A stretch of 64,000 nucleotides of DNA from a virus. Each line of letters begins with the position of its first letter. Within the stretch, counting starts at the first letter, position 1. Positions 1 to 7,294 of this stretch are shown here, piece by piece. A program made the position numbers and the translations under genes. A model generated the notes under the pieces. The model searched no databases and was not told the origin of the DNA. It worked only from the letters and a program-made list of their open reading frames with translations. The stretch lies in IMG/VR virus record IMGVR_UViG_3300045970_000794, positions 298,103 to 362,102 of that record; one strand, written 5' to 3'.

Positions 1-81
1 TTAATCGGGTGGAAGTGGTATAACTAATGTCCCTAATGAAAAAACAATTGCTAATACTAATAGAAATAATATAAGTCCCAT
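1..81 (-). CDS. small membrane peptide (26 aa)
   Basis: A complete 26-codon frame from ATG at 81 to TAA at 1-3. It is almost wholly hydrophobic (MGLILFLLVLAIVF, then a Pro-rich tail), so one membrane segment is likely. It lies 2 nt after the stop of the next gene upstream, which fits the tight packing here. No family is recognised. Confidence 0.45.
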   Translation of the reverse strand: MGLILFLLVLAIVFSLGTLVIPLPPD

Positions 82-83
82 GA

Positions 84-452
84 TTAAAGAATATTAGTTG
101 AAATAAAAATTGCGGCTGGTTTAACATCTAAATAGATTACTAATCCATTACCACGTTTAATACCATACTTAGCATATGGCATATTAACAACACGCACCAA
201 TGGCTTTCTTACACCACTTGCTCTCCAAATGGCTTCGAGGTCTTCTTGAGAAAGAACATGGAATGTATTTCTACCTTCGGTTCTGAATATAGGTTTACCC
301 CTTTCAGCATCTTTAATTATCCTTAATTCAATTGATAACTTATTTGCTTTATTAGCATTAGATTTCCATTTAAAAGAATCCACTGTTAACTTTTCCCTTT
401 TCTTATCGAGTGCCTTTATTTCAGCAGTCAATTCATCAATGTTCTTTTTCAT
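84..452 (-). CDS. hypothetical protein, coiled-coil N-terminus
   Basis: Predicted 122 aa. The open frame extends further upstream, but that part overlaps a separate zinc-ribbon gene in another frame, so the ATG at 452 (MKKNIDEL) is preferred; it lies 4 nt after that gene's stop. Residues 1-45 are rich in Lys and Glu with heptad-like spacing, and the C-terminal half looks globular. Function unknown. Confidence 0.65.
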   Translation of the reverse strand: MKKNIDELTAEIKALDKKREKLTVDSFKWKSNANKANKLSIELRIIKDAERGKPIFRTEGRNTFHVLSQEDLEAIWRASGVRKPLVRVVNMPYAKYGIKRGNGLVIYLDVKPAAIFISTNIL

Positions 453-456
453 ACCT

Positions 457-630
457 TTATGTTGTTTTAAAATTACCACACGATTTACATCCATTTTTAC
501 GACCATCACCTGGTGCATATAAACACCCTCGACATTCATACCAATCAATCACTCTAGGATTTTTTTTAGGTTTGATTTTAATACCCTTTATATTTGCTAC
601 AATGCTTGGTTTAATTATAATACCTTCCAT
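457..630 (-). CDS. small zinc-ribbon protein (57 aa)
   Basis: A 57-codon frame with two Cys pairs, CRGC and CKSC, 12 residues apart in the C-terminal half after a basic stretch (KGIKIKPKKNPR). This is a likely structural zinc site. It sits between the 122-aa gene and the 155-aa gene with gaps of 4-5 nt, as in an operon. Function unknown. Confidence 0.6.
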   Translation of the reverse strand: MEGIIIKPSIVANIKGIKIKPKKNPRVIDWYECRGCLYAPGDGRKNGCKSCGNFKTT

Positions 631-635
631 GATTT

Positions 636-1103
636 CTATTTTTTAAGTAATTGAATATAACCAACCCAATATTCCATAACATCAAATTTTTCGCTTGGTT
701 CTGTATCATCGTCAGTATCATTACACAAATCTTGAAAATCATTTAATGAGTATACATCAACTATACAATTAAATGCACTATGAACATCTTTTAATGTATT
801 GAACTTTTCATTTGCATATGTTTCAACAATCTTACGACCACTACGATTATCTCTAATTGGAACTAAAGCAATATGTGTTTCATATACCTTTTCTTTTTCA
901 TCAATGGTAATACCATGTCTATTAAGAAAAGTAGTCCATTGATGATATAATAAAGGGTGACAAGCTGTAGCCCCAACAAATTTACCGTCTTTAAGACGAA
1001 TTTCACCCATTGAATCCCCAACTTTGAATCCAGTTCCTTCTAACTCGACATCACCTTTTTCAGCGAAGGCAACTATTTTTGTTTTGGTTGTTTTGAATTT
1101 CAT
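636..1103 (-). CDS. hypothetical protein (155 aa)
   Basis: A soluble, acidic protein of unknown function that ends in a charged segment (NDTDDDTEPSEKFD) and WVGYIQLLKK. It is the first gene after a promoter whose -7 box is at 1135-1142, so it heads the operon running down to position 1. No motif recognised. Confidence 0.7.
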   Translation of the reverse strand: MKFKTTKTKIVAFAEKGDVELEGTGFKVGDSMGEIRLKDGKFVGATACHPLLYHQWTTFLNRHGITIDEKEKVYETHIALVPIRDNRSGRKIVETYANEKFNTLKDVHSAFNCIVDVYSLNDFQDLCNDTDDDTEPSEKFDVMEYWVGYIQLLKK

Positions 1104-1134
1104 AACAATTTAGTTTAATTGGTTAATAATACTA

Positions 1135-1185
1135 CAAAGATAATAAATTAAATTGACATTACCAAATATTATTTAATATATTTTA
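1135..1185 (-). promoter_or_regulatory. Bacteroidota-type promoter with upstream block
   Basis: On the minus strand a -33 TTTGG (1162-1166) and a -7 TATCTTTG (1135-1142) lie 19 bp apart, the spacing known for Bacteroidota sigma-70. Upstream of -33 is a 20-bp AT block also found at 2066, 2482, 3882 and 4640. It drives the 155-aa gene. Confidence 0.7.
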
Positions 1186-1189
1186 ATTA

Positions 1190-1387
1190 TTATTTTAATT
1201 CTTTTACATCCTTTGATATCACTACATATTCTTTAAGAAGCTCCTCATATAATGCCTCATCTTGCTCATGCAGCTTATTAAATAATACGCCAATGTTGCT
1301 ATCTTTGGGGGTTAATGATTTATTTTTAATTGCTCCCATTTTACCCCGAATAAGGAATTCCAGTTTTTTAAGGTCTTTACTACTCAT
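1190..1387 (-). CDS. hypothetical protein (65 aa)
   Basis: A small Lys/Glu-rich, probably helical protein (DLKKLEFLIRGKMGAIKNKS, then LHEQDEALYEELLKEYV). It is downstream of the 201-aa gene with a 12-nt gap, so it is probably in the same transcript. Function unknown. Confidence 0.65.
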   Translation of the reverse strand: MSSKDLKKLEFLIRGKMGAIKNKSLTPKDSNIGVLFNKLHEQDEALYEELLKEYVVISKDVKELK

Positions 1388-1399
1388 CGCTAATAATAT

Positions 1400-2005
1400 T
1401 TAAACGTTATCAATTTTCTTTAACTCATTATCAATGTAATCATATACCTCCTTGGCAATGTCACCTGTAACTTCTGAATAAACGCCAGTTCTGAACCGCT
1501 CTTCTGTAGCATTAACATGAACCTCAAGCTTTTTTCCATTATAATCCACATCGTAAATCTCAATCTTAGTGGTAAGAGTCATTGAACTATTTTTAGCTTT
1601 CTTTTCTTTTACCCTAGCCAAGACATCCATAACACCTCGCTTTGCGATATAATTAACATCCATTACCGTGAAACCATTAGCATACATTAAAATGATTTCT
1701 GATATTGGAACGGAGGTTACAATTAATTTATCTGGATTTCTCCAATCTGAACCCATTATTAACGTTTGTCCATCATCCTCTGGATTAGGAATCAAATTCA
1801 CATATTGGAAATTGTATGTTACTGTGTCACCACTCATGTCGTCATCAATCTGAACATCAAATAACGGCTCATCATTCATATCGTTAACCGTGTCCCAATC
1901 CGAAAAACTTTCGAACTCTATAACTTGAACAGGTAAGTTGGTACCCACTACTAAATATTGTTTCTCCTTAACATTTAGGTATACTTTATCAATTGTTGCA
2001 TCCAT
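1400..2005 (-). CDS. hypothetical protein (201 aa)
   Basis: A soluble acidic protein, predicted beta-rich, with a C-terminal helical part (DIAKEVYDYIDNELKKI). It heads a two-gene transcript from the promoter at 2034. No family recognised. Confidence 0.7.
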   Translation of the reverse strand: MDATIDKVYLNVKEKQYLVVGTNLPVQVIEFESFSDWDTVNDMNDEPLFDVQIDDDMSGDTVTYNFQYVNLIPNPEDDGQTLIMGSDWRNPDKLIVTSVPISEIILMYANGFTVMDVNYIAKRGVMDVLARVKEKKAKNSSMTLTTKIEIYDVDYNGKKLEVHVNATEERFRTGVYSEVTGDIAKEVYDYIDNELKKIDNV

Positions 2006-2033
2006 GGTTTATATTGTTTTAAATGATTAATTA

Positions 2034-2085
2034 CAAAGGTATGTAAAATAATTCTTATTACCAAATCTTATTTAATATATTATCA
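2034..2085 (-). promoter_or_regulatory. Bacteroidota-type promoter with upstream block
   Basis: -7 TACCTTTG (2034-2041) and -33 TTTGG (2061-2065), followed upstream by the shared AT block. It serves the 201-aa gene, leaving a 5' leader of roughly 20-25 nt. Confidence 0.7.
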
Positions 2086-2417
2086 GTTTTTTCCACGGGC
2101 TTCTTTATGCTATTCAACTCAATTCTTTTTGGTTCAATTGTTACCTTTACATATTCACCAATAATTAATGTATTCTGGTTTTTAACATATGCATTAACAC
2201 CATTACGAATATATTTTTCGGCACTATCCAATTGAACTACATTGGTACAACTGTCCACAACCTTTTTAATCCGTAAGGAATAACGCTTGAGGAATTCATC
2301 CAATTCAATTTTATACTTCGCTTGTCTGACCTCAGAATCAAAACTATTAAATGTATCGCTAATTGTTTTAATTACACTATCAAACGTATCATTCGCTTTA
2401 TTAAGAAGACTTTCCAT
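2058..2417 (-). CDS. hypothetical protein (119 aa)
   Basis: A largely helical, charged protein: LNKANDTFDSVIKTISDTF at the N-terminus and a basic middle (KRYSLRIKKVVDSC). Its own promoter is at 2450. Function unknown. Confidence 0.68.
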   Translation of the reverse strand: MESLLNKANDTFDSVIKTISDTFNSFDSEVRQAKYKIELDEFLKRYSLRIKKVVDSCTNVVQLDSAEKYIRNGVNAYVKNQNTLIIGEYVKVTIEPKRIELNSIKKPVEKTDNILNKIW

Positions 2418-2449
2418 AGTGTAAAAAAGGTTAATTGGTTAATATGATG

Positions 2450-2501
2450 CAAAGATAAAACAAATAAATGACAATTCCAAATATTATTTGATATATTTTT
2501 T
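2450..2501 (-). promoter_or_regulatory. Bacteroidota-type promoter with upstream block
   Basis: -7 TATCTTTG (2450-2457), -33 TTTGG (2477-2481), then a one-base variant of the shared upstream block. It serves the 119-aa gene. Confidence 0.7.
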
Positions 2502-2632
2502 ATAATGTGAAAATTATTAAATTTCCCTAGGGGACAAAACTCTTACATCCCTTGATAACCCATTATATACATTTTATCTATATCCTTCTGAAAGCCCATA
2601 TGAAAATAAATTGAAAATAATTCACTTTTTAT

Positions 2633-2663
2633 TTGGTAGTTTAATTTATTTTTTGTACCTTTG
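2633..2663 (+). promoter_or_regulatory. plus-strand promoter A, start of a putative short RNA
   Basis: -33 TTTGG (2632-2636) and -7 TACCTTTG (2656-2663) with a 20-bp spacer, facing the 3' end of the DUF932-like gene. The 40 bp around it are nearly identical to the promoter at 4788. No ORF follows it, so a non-coding transcript is the simplest reading. Confidence 0.65.
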
Positions 2664-2667
2664 TTCT

Positions 2668-2745
2668 GTCATTATAAGACATGTTGGTACCACCACAGTA
2701 CCAAGAGGTATACTCCAACCTACACCATATTTTTTTTACCATATA
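2668..2745 (+). ncRNA. putative short structured RNA A
   Basis: This is the DNA downstream of promoter A. It holds a GGTAC/GTACC hairpin, a possible GTTGG/CCAAC outer pairing and a T-run at 2731-2738 that could end transcription, giving about 75 nt. The start of the transcript and the segment GGTATACTCCAAC recur in the sequence after promoter B. The ends are inferred. The rest of 2740-2838 shows nothing recognisable. Confidence 0.4.
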
Positions 2746-2838
2746 TTTAGATATATACATAACCTACATACGTATCAATAACAAAAAGGGAATGAGTATT
2801 ACACCCACCCCCTTAAAGAAAATAATATTAACTAAAAA

Positions 2839-3819
2839 CTATCTTAATACATAATCATTTTGACCTGTAACTTCTAATGCAAAATTAAATGATTGCATAT
2901 TAGTTCTATAATTAGTACCAACACTTAAACTTTCAAGTTGACCATTCTCACGTTTTGGGTGTGATTTAGCATGATTAGTCCAACTAGTTACCCCATTGTG
3001 TAATCCAAAAATTGTATTACCTTTTTGGTTCATTTCTTTTTTAATGTGGGAATATAATGTGTCCATTGCATTTAAAGTTTTACCACTATCAACACCAACC
3101 TTAGCAGTCAATCTATCAACACCTAATAATTCTCTTACTAAACCATCAACTAAATTTTGTGTACAGGCTGTTGAGTGGAATTTATTATAAATCTCAATTT
3201 GTTTCATACTTTCGTTTAATGCTAAACGAATTAAACTTGGTAACTCAACCATTTTACCCTCTAACGACGCACTATGTTTTAACTTCATTTCACCCCTTTT
3301 ATAAAAACGAAAAAATTGATTTGAACAGCTCATTACCATATCTGAAATTCCTACACCTAATCCAGTGCTACCATCATTAGAATCAATAATGGTAATGTAC
3401 TTTTTAATGCTATCATTACCAACTTTTGAAAATCCATCAATAGCTAACTGAATAAACGTTTTACGCCCACCATTCAAACAACCAGCTTTGCTTACATTTA
3501 ACTCACCAAAACCATTCATACCACGTAACACCAATTCAACAACATCATCATTTTGGCTCACATGATAACTAGCTTTGGTAGTGTTAATGATTTCCATACT
3601 TTGAGTATTTAATAACCCAAAATATGTGGTGCGAATTGATTTCTGTTTTTTAGCTTTACCAAATAAGCCAACCATTGGAACTTTCTCAATACGAAAATTT
3701 AAACCATTGTCAACCAAGATTTTTTTCACTTGATTTTTAAGTGCTCTTTCTTGCTTTTTAGCATTATTAGTTTTTTGTGCCATAGCTTCTTTTTCAAAAT
3801 TTACGATTTCTGTTTTCAT
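2839..3819 (-). CDS. DUF932-like protein
   Basis: Predicted 326 aa. It resembles the DUF932 (phage/plasmid-like, TIGR03299-type) family in length and in its C-terminal pattern, where a Leu/Asn-rich helix (LIRLALNESMKQIEIYNKF) is followed by a TNYRTNMQSFNFA-like segment. The start at 3819 (MKTEIV) is chosen because the -7 box is at 3850-3857, and a start at 3852 would lie inside the promoter. The family is common on phages and plasmids and its function is unknown. Confidence 0.7.
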   Translation of the reverse strand: MKTEIVNFEKEAMAQKTNNAKKQERALKNQVKKILVDNGLNFRIEKVPMVGLFGKAKKQKSIRTTYFGLLNTQSMEIINTTKASYHVSQNDDVVELVLRGMNGFGELNVSKAGCLNGGRKTFIQLAIDGFSKVGNDSIKKYITIIDSNDGSTGLGVGISDMVMSCSNQFFRFYKRGEMKLKHSASLEGKMVELPSLIRLALNESMKQIEIYNKFHSTACTQNLVDGLVRELLGVDRLTAKVGVDSGKTLNAMDTLYSHIKKEMNQKGNTIFGLHNGVTSWTNHAKSHPKRENGQLESLSVGTNYRTNMQSFNFALEVTGQNDYVLR

Positions 3820-3849
3820 GATATATAGTTTTAATTGATTAATATAATG

Positions 3850-3900
3850 CAAAGGTAAGTAAAATATTTTAATCTACCAAATATTATTTAATATATTTTC
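3850..3900 (-). promoter_or_regulatory. Bacteroidota-type promoter with upstream block
   Basis: -7 TACCTTTG (3850-3857), -33 TTTGG (3877-3881) and the shared block at 3882-3900. It drives the DUF932-like gene and decides its start codon. Confidence 0.72.
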
Positions 3901-3911
3901 AAATTATTTTA

Positions 3912-4574
3912 CTAATGTTGTACGAAACACACGTTATTCTTAGTTATACAGTAAGTACACTCCAAACCACATTTAATGTTTTTACTACTTGTAACAGGGC
4001 AAATAAATGATTTATGATTTGCTTTTAACTCATTGCAATACTCAATACTACCAAAATTCAATTTACCATTGATGAAACTACTTATTAAATTGAAATTGCT
4101 ATTAGTCTTAATAACACTAAAATCTAATAAACTTTCTACCTTGGTATATACATAAAATTTAATATGTGGAAATAAACCAATAATATCATTCCAAAAATCA
4201 ATATATGATTGACTGAAAAAGTCACCACTAGAATGAATCCTTACCACAGTCCTTTTTGTTTCACTTAATTGTGTTACAATTAATTCCTTTAATAAACTTG
4301 GATTGTTTAAAAACAATTCATGATTAACAGTACGATACAATTCAGTATCTACATATTGAACCTCAGCCTTTTTTGCATAGCAACTTGCTTTGCAGTCCAC
4401 ACAATTTAAACAAGTTTTTACACTTGGTAAATCAAAGATAAGAATATTATGTAACTTGCTATTACCATTAACTAATCTATTCTTATTAATATAGATGTAA
4501 TTAAATAGTAATTCACGAGTATTGGTTTGTTTGCTGTAATCTCTGAATGTCCTAGATAAATCAAAATTGTTCAT
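3912..4574 (-). CDS. Gp88-like phage protein
   Basis: Predicted 220 aa. The order of motifs fits the phage gene-product-88 family: a FDLPSVKTC entry, a Cys cluster (CLNCVDCKASC), then VRIHSSGDFFSQSYIDFW. A second Cys cluster (CGLECTYC) near the C-terminus could bind metal or an Fe-S cluster. The ORF opens further upstream, but the promoter at 4608 places the start at 4574 (MNNFDLS). Family function is unknown; the assignment rests on motif memory. Confidence 0.65.
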   Translation of the reverse strand: MNNFDLSRTFRDYSKQTNTRELLFNYIYINKNRLVNGNSKLHNILIFDLPSVKTCLNCVDCKASCYAKKAEVQYVDTELYRTVNHELFLNNPSLLKELIVTQLSETKRTVVRIHSSGDFFSQSYIDFWNDIIGLFPHIKFYVYTKVESLLDFSVIKTNSNFNLISSFINGKLNFGSIEYCNELKANHKSFICPVTSSKNIKCGLECTYCITKNNVCFVQH

Positions 4575-4607
4575 AGTGTTTCGGTTTAAGTGATTAATAA
4601 CATATTG

Positions 4608-4660
4608 CAAAACTACAAAAAATATTTCATATAAACAAATATTATTTAATATATTTTTCA
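4608..4660 (-). promoter_or_regulatory. Bacteroidota-type promoter with upstream block
   Basis: -7 TAGTTTTG (4608-4615), -33 TTTG (4636-4639), then the shared AT block. It serves the Gp88-like gene. Confidence 0.65.
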
Positions 4661-4724
4661 TATACTATATAAGATATTAATTGTTGGCTCAAACCCTCTG
4701 AAACCCCTATGGCAACTCAAAAAC

Positions 4725-4747
4725 ATTCTTATTCCGTGAATAAGAAT
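4725..4747. repeat. perfect 10-bp inverted repeat (hairpin)
   Basis: ATTCTTATTC and GAATAAGAAT flank a 3-nt loop. No T-run follows on either strand, so this is not a typical terminator. It lies at the left edge of the gene-free stretch 4662-5548, 40 bp upstream of promoter B. Confidence 0.8.
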
Positions 4748-4788
4748 GATAGCAAATTAAAATATTTTGAAAATAATTCACTTTTTAT

Positions 4789-4819
4789 TTGGTAGATTAA
4801 ATTATTTTCACTACCTTTG
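4789..4819 (+). promoter_or_regulatory. plus-strand promoter B
   Basis: -33 TTTGG (4788-4792) and -7 TACCTTTG (4812-4819) with a 20-bp spacer. The flanks match promoter A closely over about 40 bp. It reads into gene-free DNA. Confidence 0.65.
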
Positions 4820-4824
4820 TATTG

Positions 4825-4920
4825 TCATTAAGACGTGACGATACCCACAACGGTCTCGGAAGGTATACTCCAACATGCAATGTTGTCGGTGGAACACTCC
4901 AATATGCCCGCTATTTTCCT
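4825..4920 (+). ncRNA. putative structured RNA B
   Basis: This is the sequence after promoter B. A CAACAT/ATGTTG hairpin with a 3-nt loop (4872-4886) and the segment GGTATACTCCAAC shared with RNA A suggest a second member of the same RNA family. No ORF or clear terminator is seen. Its 3' end is unknown. Confidence 0.4.
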
Positions 4921-4932
4921 ATGGGGAAATAT

Positions 4933-4963
4933 TTGGAATTGTAAATTATTATTTGTAAGTTTG
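4933..4963 (+). promoter_or_regulatory. plus-strand promoter C
   Basis: -33 TTTGG (4932-4936) and -7 TAAGTTTG (4956-4963) with a 20-bp spacer. A TGGGAC/GTCCCA hairpin starts about 15 bp downstream (4977-4992). No coding frame follows. Confidence 0.5.
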
Positions 4964-5171
4964 CATATGATTTAAATGGGACTGCGGTCCCACTGAATTT
5001 GCTCGCTCATTAAATAAATGGGTTAGCCTTGCCATTCCTATTACTGAATATATCAGCGATACGGATTCCTATACCCATTTTTTTGCGAATTTGGGCATCG
5101 GCATAGCTATTTCCAAAAATTTCTGGCGAAAAATATTAACAAAAATTTTTGCACAAGTCCGATTCCTATTA

Positions 5172-5219
5172 GAATATACTATGGAATCTACTGTGGAATA
5201 TACTATGGAATATATTGTA
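5172..5219. repeat. 12-bp tandem repeat, four units
   Basis: Four head-to-tail units of GAATATACTATG type. Units 1 and 3 are identical, unit 2 differs at two positions and unit 4 at three. It is iteron-like and lies in the 870-bp gene-free region. Protein-binding iterons of an origin or a regulator are possible; neither is shown. Confidence 0.7.
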
Positions 5220-5323
5220 AATTCCCTATAGGTGTAGGTAATTTTCTTAGGGGCTATAAAGGTGATTTTATATCATTTTTATGGGGAGTTATAGCTATGG
5301 GAAAAATAAAACGATGAAGCATA

Positions 5324-5337
5324 TACACAATTGTGTA
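5324..5337. promoter_or_regulatory. operator-like palindrome, copy 1
   Basis: TACACAATTGTGTA is a perfect 14-bp palindrome. It differs at one central base from copies at 5525 and 5852. It is a likely dimeric protein-binding site. Confidence 0.55.
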
Positions 5338-5524
5338 CTTATGCTGGCATAGAGGCTCTTAGGAATCTCCATTTTTTACCACATTTTCCCACAAAGCCCC
5401 ATACTTACCCCCATATAGTAAGGGGAACGTGGTTTAGAATGTATAGGGGCATATCTTATTATATTAGGCTATATAAAGCTCTGTAATGGATTAAAAAGTA
5501 TATGGTGGGGCAGAAGTATAAAGA

Positions 5525-5538
5525 TACACATTTGTGTA
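5525..5538. promoter_or_regulatory. operator-like palindrome, copy 2
   Basis: TACACATTTGTGTA, extended by one matching base pair at each end, lies just beyond the stop of the 93-aa gene. Confidence 0.55.
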
Positions 5539-5548
5539 TTAGAGGGGC

Positions 5549-5830
5549 TTAAAATGAGTTAGTATTATCTAGTTCATTTTGTATAAATTGTATGGCTTCC
5601 ATGGGTGACAATTTATTAATATCTCTATATAGCAGTTCATGAGATTGTCTAAGGAGGTGTTTTTGTATAGTTGATTCATCGAATGATTTGGATATAGATT
5701 TAATGGACTCCAAGTACCTTACCCAATTAGAGTTGTTATTATAGTAGCCTAAATTTTCAGAGAATGTTTTAGCTATTCTATCATACTCGATATATTTGAA
5801 TAGATTATATTGTTTATCTTCAAGTGCCAT
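5549..5830 (-). CDS. hypothetical protein (93 aa), KxYxLF family
   Basis: It starts MALEDKQYNLFKYIEYDRI and ends with an SPMEAIQFIQNEL helix. The 147-aa protein at 6849 and the protein near 26386 have the same plan (DKQYQLF and KHYQLY near the start, a (D/E)-E/Q-A-IxxI helix near the end), so this appears to be a small paralogous family. Palindromes at 5525 and 5852 bracket the gene. Function unknown. Confidence 0.65.
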   Translation of the reverse strand: MALEDKQYNLFKYIEYDRIAKTFSENLGYYNNNSNWVRYLESIKSISKSFDESTIQKHLLRQSHELLYRDINKLSPMEAIQFIQNELDNTNSF

Positions 5831-5851
5831 AATAATTTTTTATTGAATAAG

Positions 5852-5865
5852 TACACATTTGTGTA
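5852..5865. promoter_or_regulatory. operator-like palindrome, copy 3
   Basis: TACACATTTGTGTA, again flanked by one extra pair (G...C), about 20 bp upstream of the start codon of the 93-aa gene. That is where an operator would act on its transcription or leader. Confidence 0.55.
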
Positions 5866-5879
5866 CCATGGGATGGGTA

Positions 5880-6008
5880 TTATTCGGTAATATATATACC
5901 ATCAAATTCTTCATCACAAATACAATCATAGTCTTTAATAAATCTTTTTGATTGTGCTATTATTTTATGACCATTGACGACCATTGAAAATTCTATGTAG
6001 TAATACAT
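5880..6008 (-). CDS. hypothetical protein (42 aa)
   Basis: A 42-codon frame starting MYYYIEFSMVVNGHKI and ending DGIYITE. Its start overlaps the end of the next gene upstream by 16 nt, typical of coupled phage genes. Function unknown. Confidence 0.5.
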   Translation of the reverse strand: MYYYIEFSMVVNGHKIIAQSKRFIKDYDCICDEEFDGIYITE

Positions 6009-6106
6009 TTTTCTTCTCTAAGAACTTTAATTTCGAAAAATTCTTGGGTTTTTCTTTGACCTTCTTCTGAGTCAAGGAACTTTTTTAATTCATCTATATA
6101 GCTCAT
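5993..6106 (-). CDS. hypothetical protein (37 aa)
   Basis: A 37-codon frame (MSYIDELKKFLDSEEGQRK...), helical and charged. It lies in a row of four tiny genes served by the promoter at 6459. Confidence 0.5.
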   Translation of the reverse strand: MSYIDELKKFLDSEEGQRKTQEFFEIKVLREEKCITT

Positions 6107-6111
6107 AATAT

Positions 6112-6285
6112 TTATTTATTTTCGATATGATTATGCATTAATTTCAATACCCAAGCGTTTTCAAACTCATACAGTCCACATTCTTCATTAGCTTTTTCTT
6201 CGGTATCATAATATTTTATTTTACCTTCTTTATTTTTCATGAAGTCCATATTTCTAAGGTCTATTATTACAAATTGTCCTTTCAT
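6112..6285 (-). CDS. hypothetical protein (57 aa)
   Basis: A 57-codon frame starting MKGQFVIIDLRNMDFMKNKE with a later YDTEEKANEEC segment. The short beta-strand-like start and the D-T-E-E-K-A pattern are seen in several small phage proteins. Its ATG overlaps the preceding stop by one base. Confidence 0.6.
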   Translation of the reverse strand: MKGQFVIIDLRNMDFMKNKEGKIKYYDTEEKANEECGLYEFENAWVLKLMHNHIENK

Positions 6286-6434
6286 TATAATAATTCTTCA
6301 TTTTTATGTACATTCAATCTAAGAAAATCATTACAAACTCTTTCACCTTCATCGTTATAATAAAGTAAATGAATATAGTCATCAGTTTTAAGTGCTTTCA
6401 AGTCACTCATTTTTAAAACTTCACCTTTTCTCAT
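6285..6434 (-). CDS. hypothetical protein (49 aa)
   Basis: A 49-codon frame (MRKGEVLKMSDLKALKTDDY...), first gene after the promoter at 6459 and translationally coupled to the 57-aa gene through TAATG. Confidence 0.6.
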   Translation of the reverse strand: MRKGEVLKMSDLKALKTDDYIHLLYYNDEGERVCNDFLRLNVHKNEELL

Positions 6435-6458
6435 AAGATTATGTATTTGATTAGAGCA

Positions 6459-6490
6459 CAAATTTACAACAAATAATTTAAATAACCAAA
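6459..6490 (-). promoter_or_regulatory. Bacteroidota-type promoter
   Basis: -7 TAAATTTG (6459-6466) and -33 TTTGG (6486-6490) with a 19-bp spacer, upstream of the four tiny genes. Confidence 0.6.
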
Positions 6491-6493
6491 TTT

Positions 6494-6862
6494 TTATTCA
6501 ACTATTTTAATTTGCCCTCTCATTTCATTGAGTTTATCGTAATGTTCTATCATAATTTTACAGCTATGCGTATGATTGAGCTCACAATTATAATGTATGT
6601 CATCCCAATGGTCTTTTTTATTAATTGTGCATGTGGTACATGGGTTATTTTTCTCATGCCATTCTTGTATTGGTTTATGTGCAATAGCCCACTTTTCATT
6701 ATAAGCATCACGTTTATCCCATGAATCGGTTAATGATACTCTGGTTTCATCATTACCAACATTCGTGATATCAATCTTAATGTATTTGAGCATTTGTTCT
6801 AGAAAATTCAAATTATTTTCTTTTTCGATTACTTCTATGATTTTATCTTTATAACTTCCCAT
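6494..6862 (-). CDS. hypothetical protein with Cys/His cluster (122 aa)
   Basis: A helical first half (YKDKIIEVIEKENNLNFLEQ), then a Cys/His-rich stretch (CTTC, HYNCELNHTHSC) that could bind zinc. Its start overlaps the upstream gene by 14 nt. Function unknown. Confidence 0.68.
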   Translation of the reverse strand: MGSYKDKIIEVIEKENNLNFLEQMLKYIKIDITNVGNDETRVSLTDSWDKRDAYNEKWAIAHKPIQEWHEKNNPCTTCTINKKDHWDDIHYNCELNHTHSCKIMIEHYDKLNEMRGQIKIVE

Positions 6863-7292
6863 TTTCCATTAGTTTTTCGATTAATATTTTACCTTCATTA
6901 AAGGTAGTATCTTTTAGTGTGTCACAGATTTCAGCATAGAACTTTTTGATATAGATGATAGCTTCATCAAAAGGAAGGTTGAACATATCTTTAAGCTCTT
7001 CTGTTGCTGCTACGACATATAAATACTCATGTTCAATTGGTTTTTCTGCATTTACTATATTATCGTATATTGTATCGATAGTAGATTTAAATAAATCATT
7101 ATCACCATGGACTTGAGTGGTTAAATAATTGAATAGATAGTTATAAAACCAAGTTAATTCGGTTTGTCTGAACAATTGATATTGTTTATCATCAATCAAT
7201 TTAGCATCTTCTGGAAAATTAAACATAGGTTGCCAATCAGTTCTGATACAACCATACTTCATTCTCATTCCCTCACCATTAAAATCTCTCAT
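6849..7292 (-). CDS. hypothetical protein (147 aa), KxYxLF family
   Basis: It contains IDDKQYQLFRQTELTWFY at residues ~32-49 and FDEAIIYIKKFY near the end, matching the plan of the 93-aa gene at 5549. All-helical. It is 2 nt from the gene upstream. Function unknown. Confidence 0.68.
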   Translation of the reverse strand: MRDFNGEGMRMKYGCIRTDWQPMFNFPEDAKLIDDKQYQLFRQTELTWFYNYLFNYLTTQVHGDNDLFKSTIDTIYDNIVNAEKPIEHEYLYVVAATEELKDMFNLPFDEAIIYIKKFYAEICDTLKDTTFNEGKILIEKLMENGKL

Positions 7293-7294
7293 GG

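Noticed and set aside
410-646. Plus-strand ORF opposite the zinc-ribbon gene, and similar plus-strand ORFs through the minus-strand operons
   Set aside because: They mirror well-supported minus-strand genes and have no promoters or family matches.
4725-4747. Terminator for the flanking genes
   Set aside because: Perfect hairpin but no T-run on either strand; kept only as an inverted repeat.
5281-5352. 23-codon plus-strand ORF (MGSYSYGKNKTM...)
   Set aside because: No promoter, and it runs across the palindrome at 5324; chance frame is more likely.
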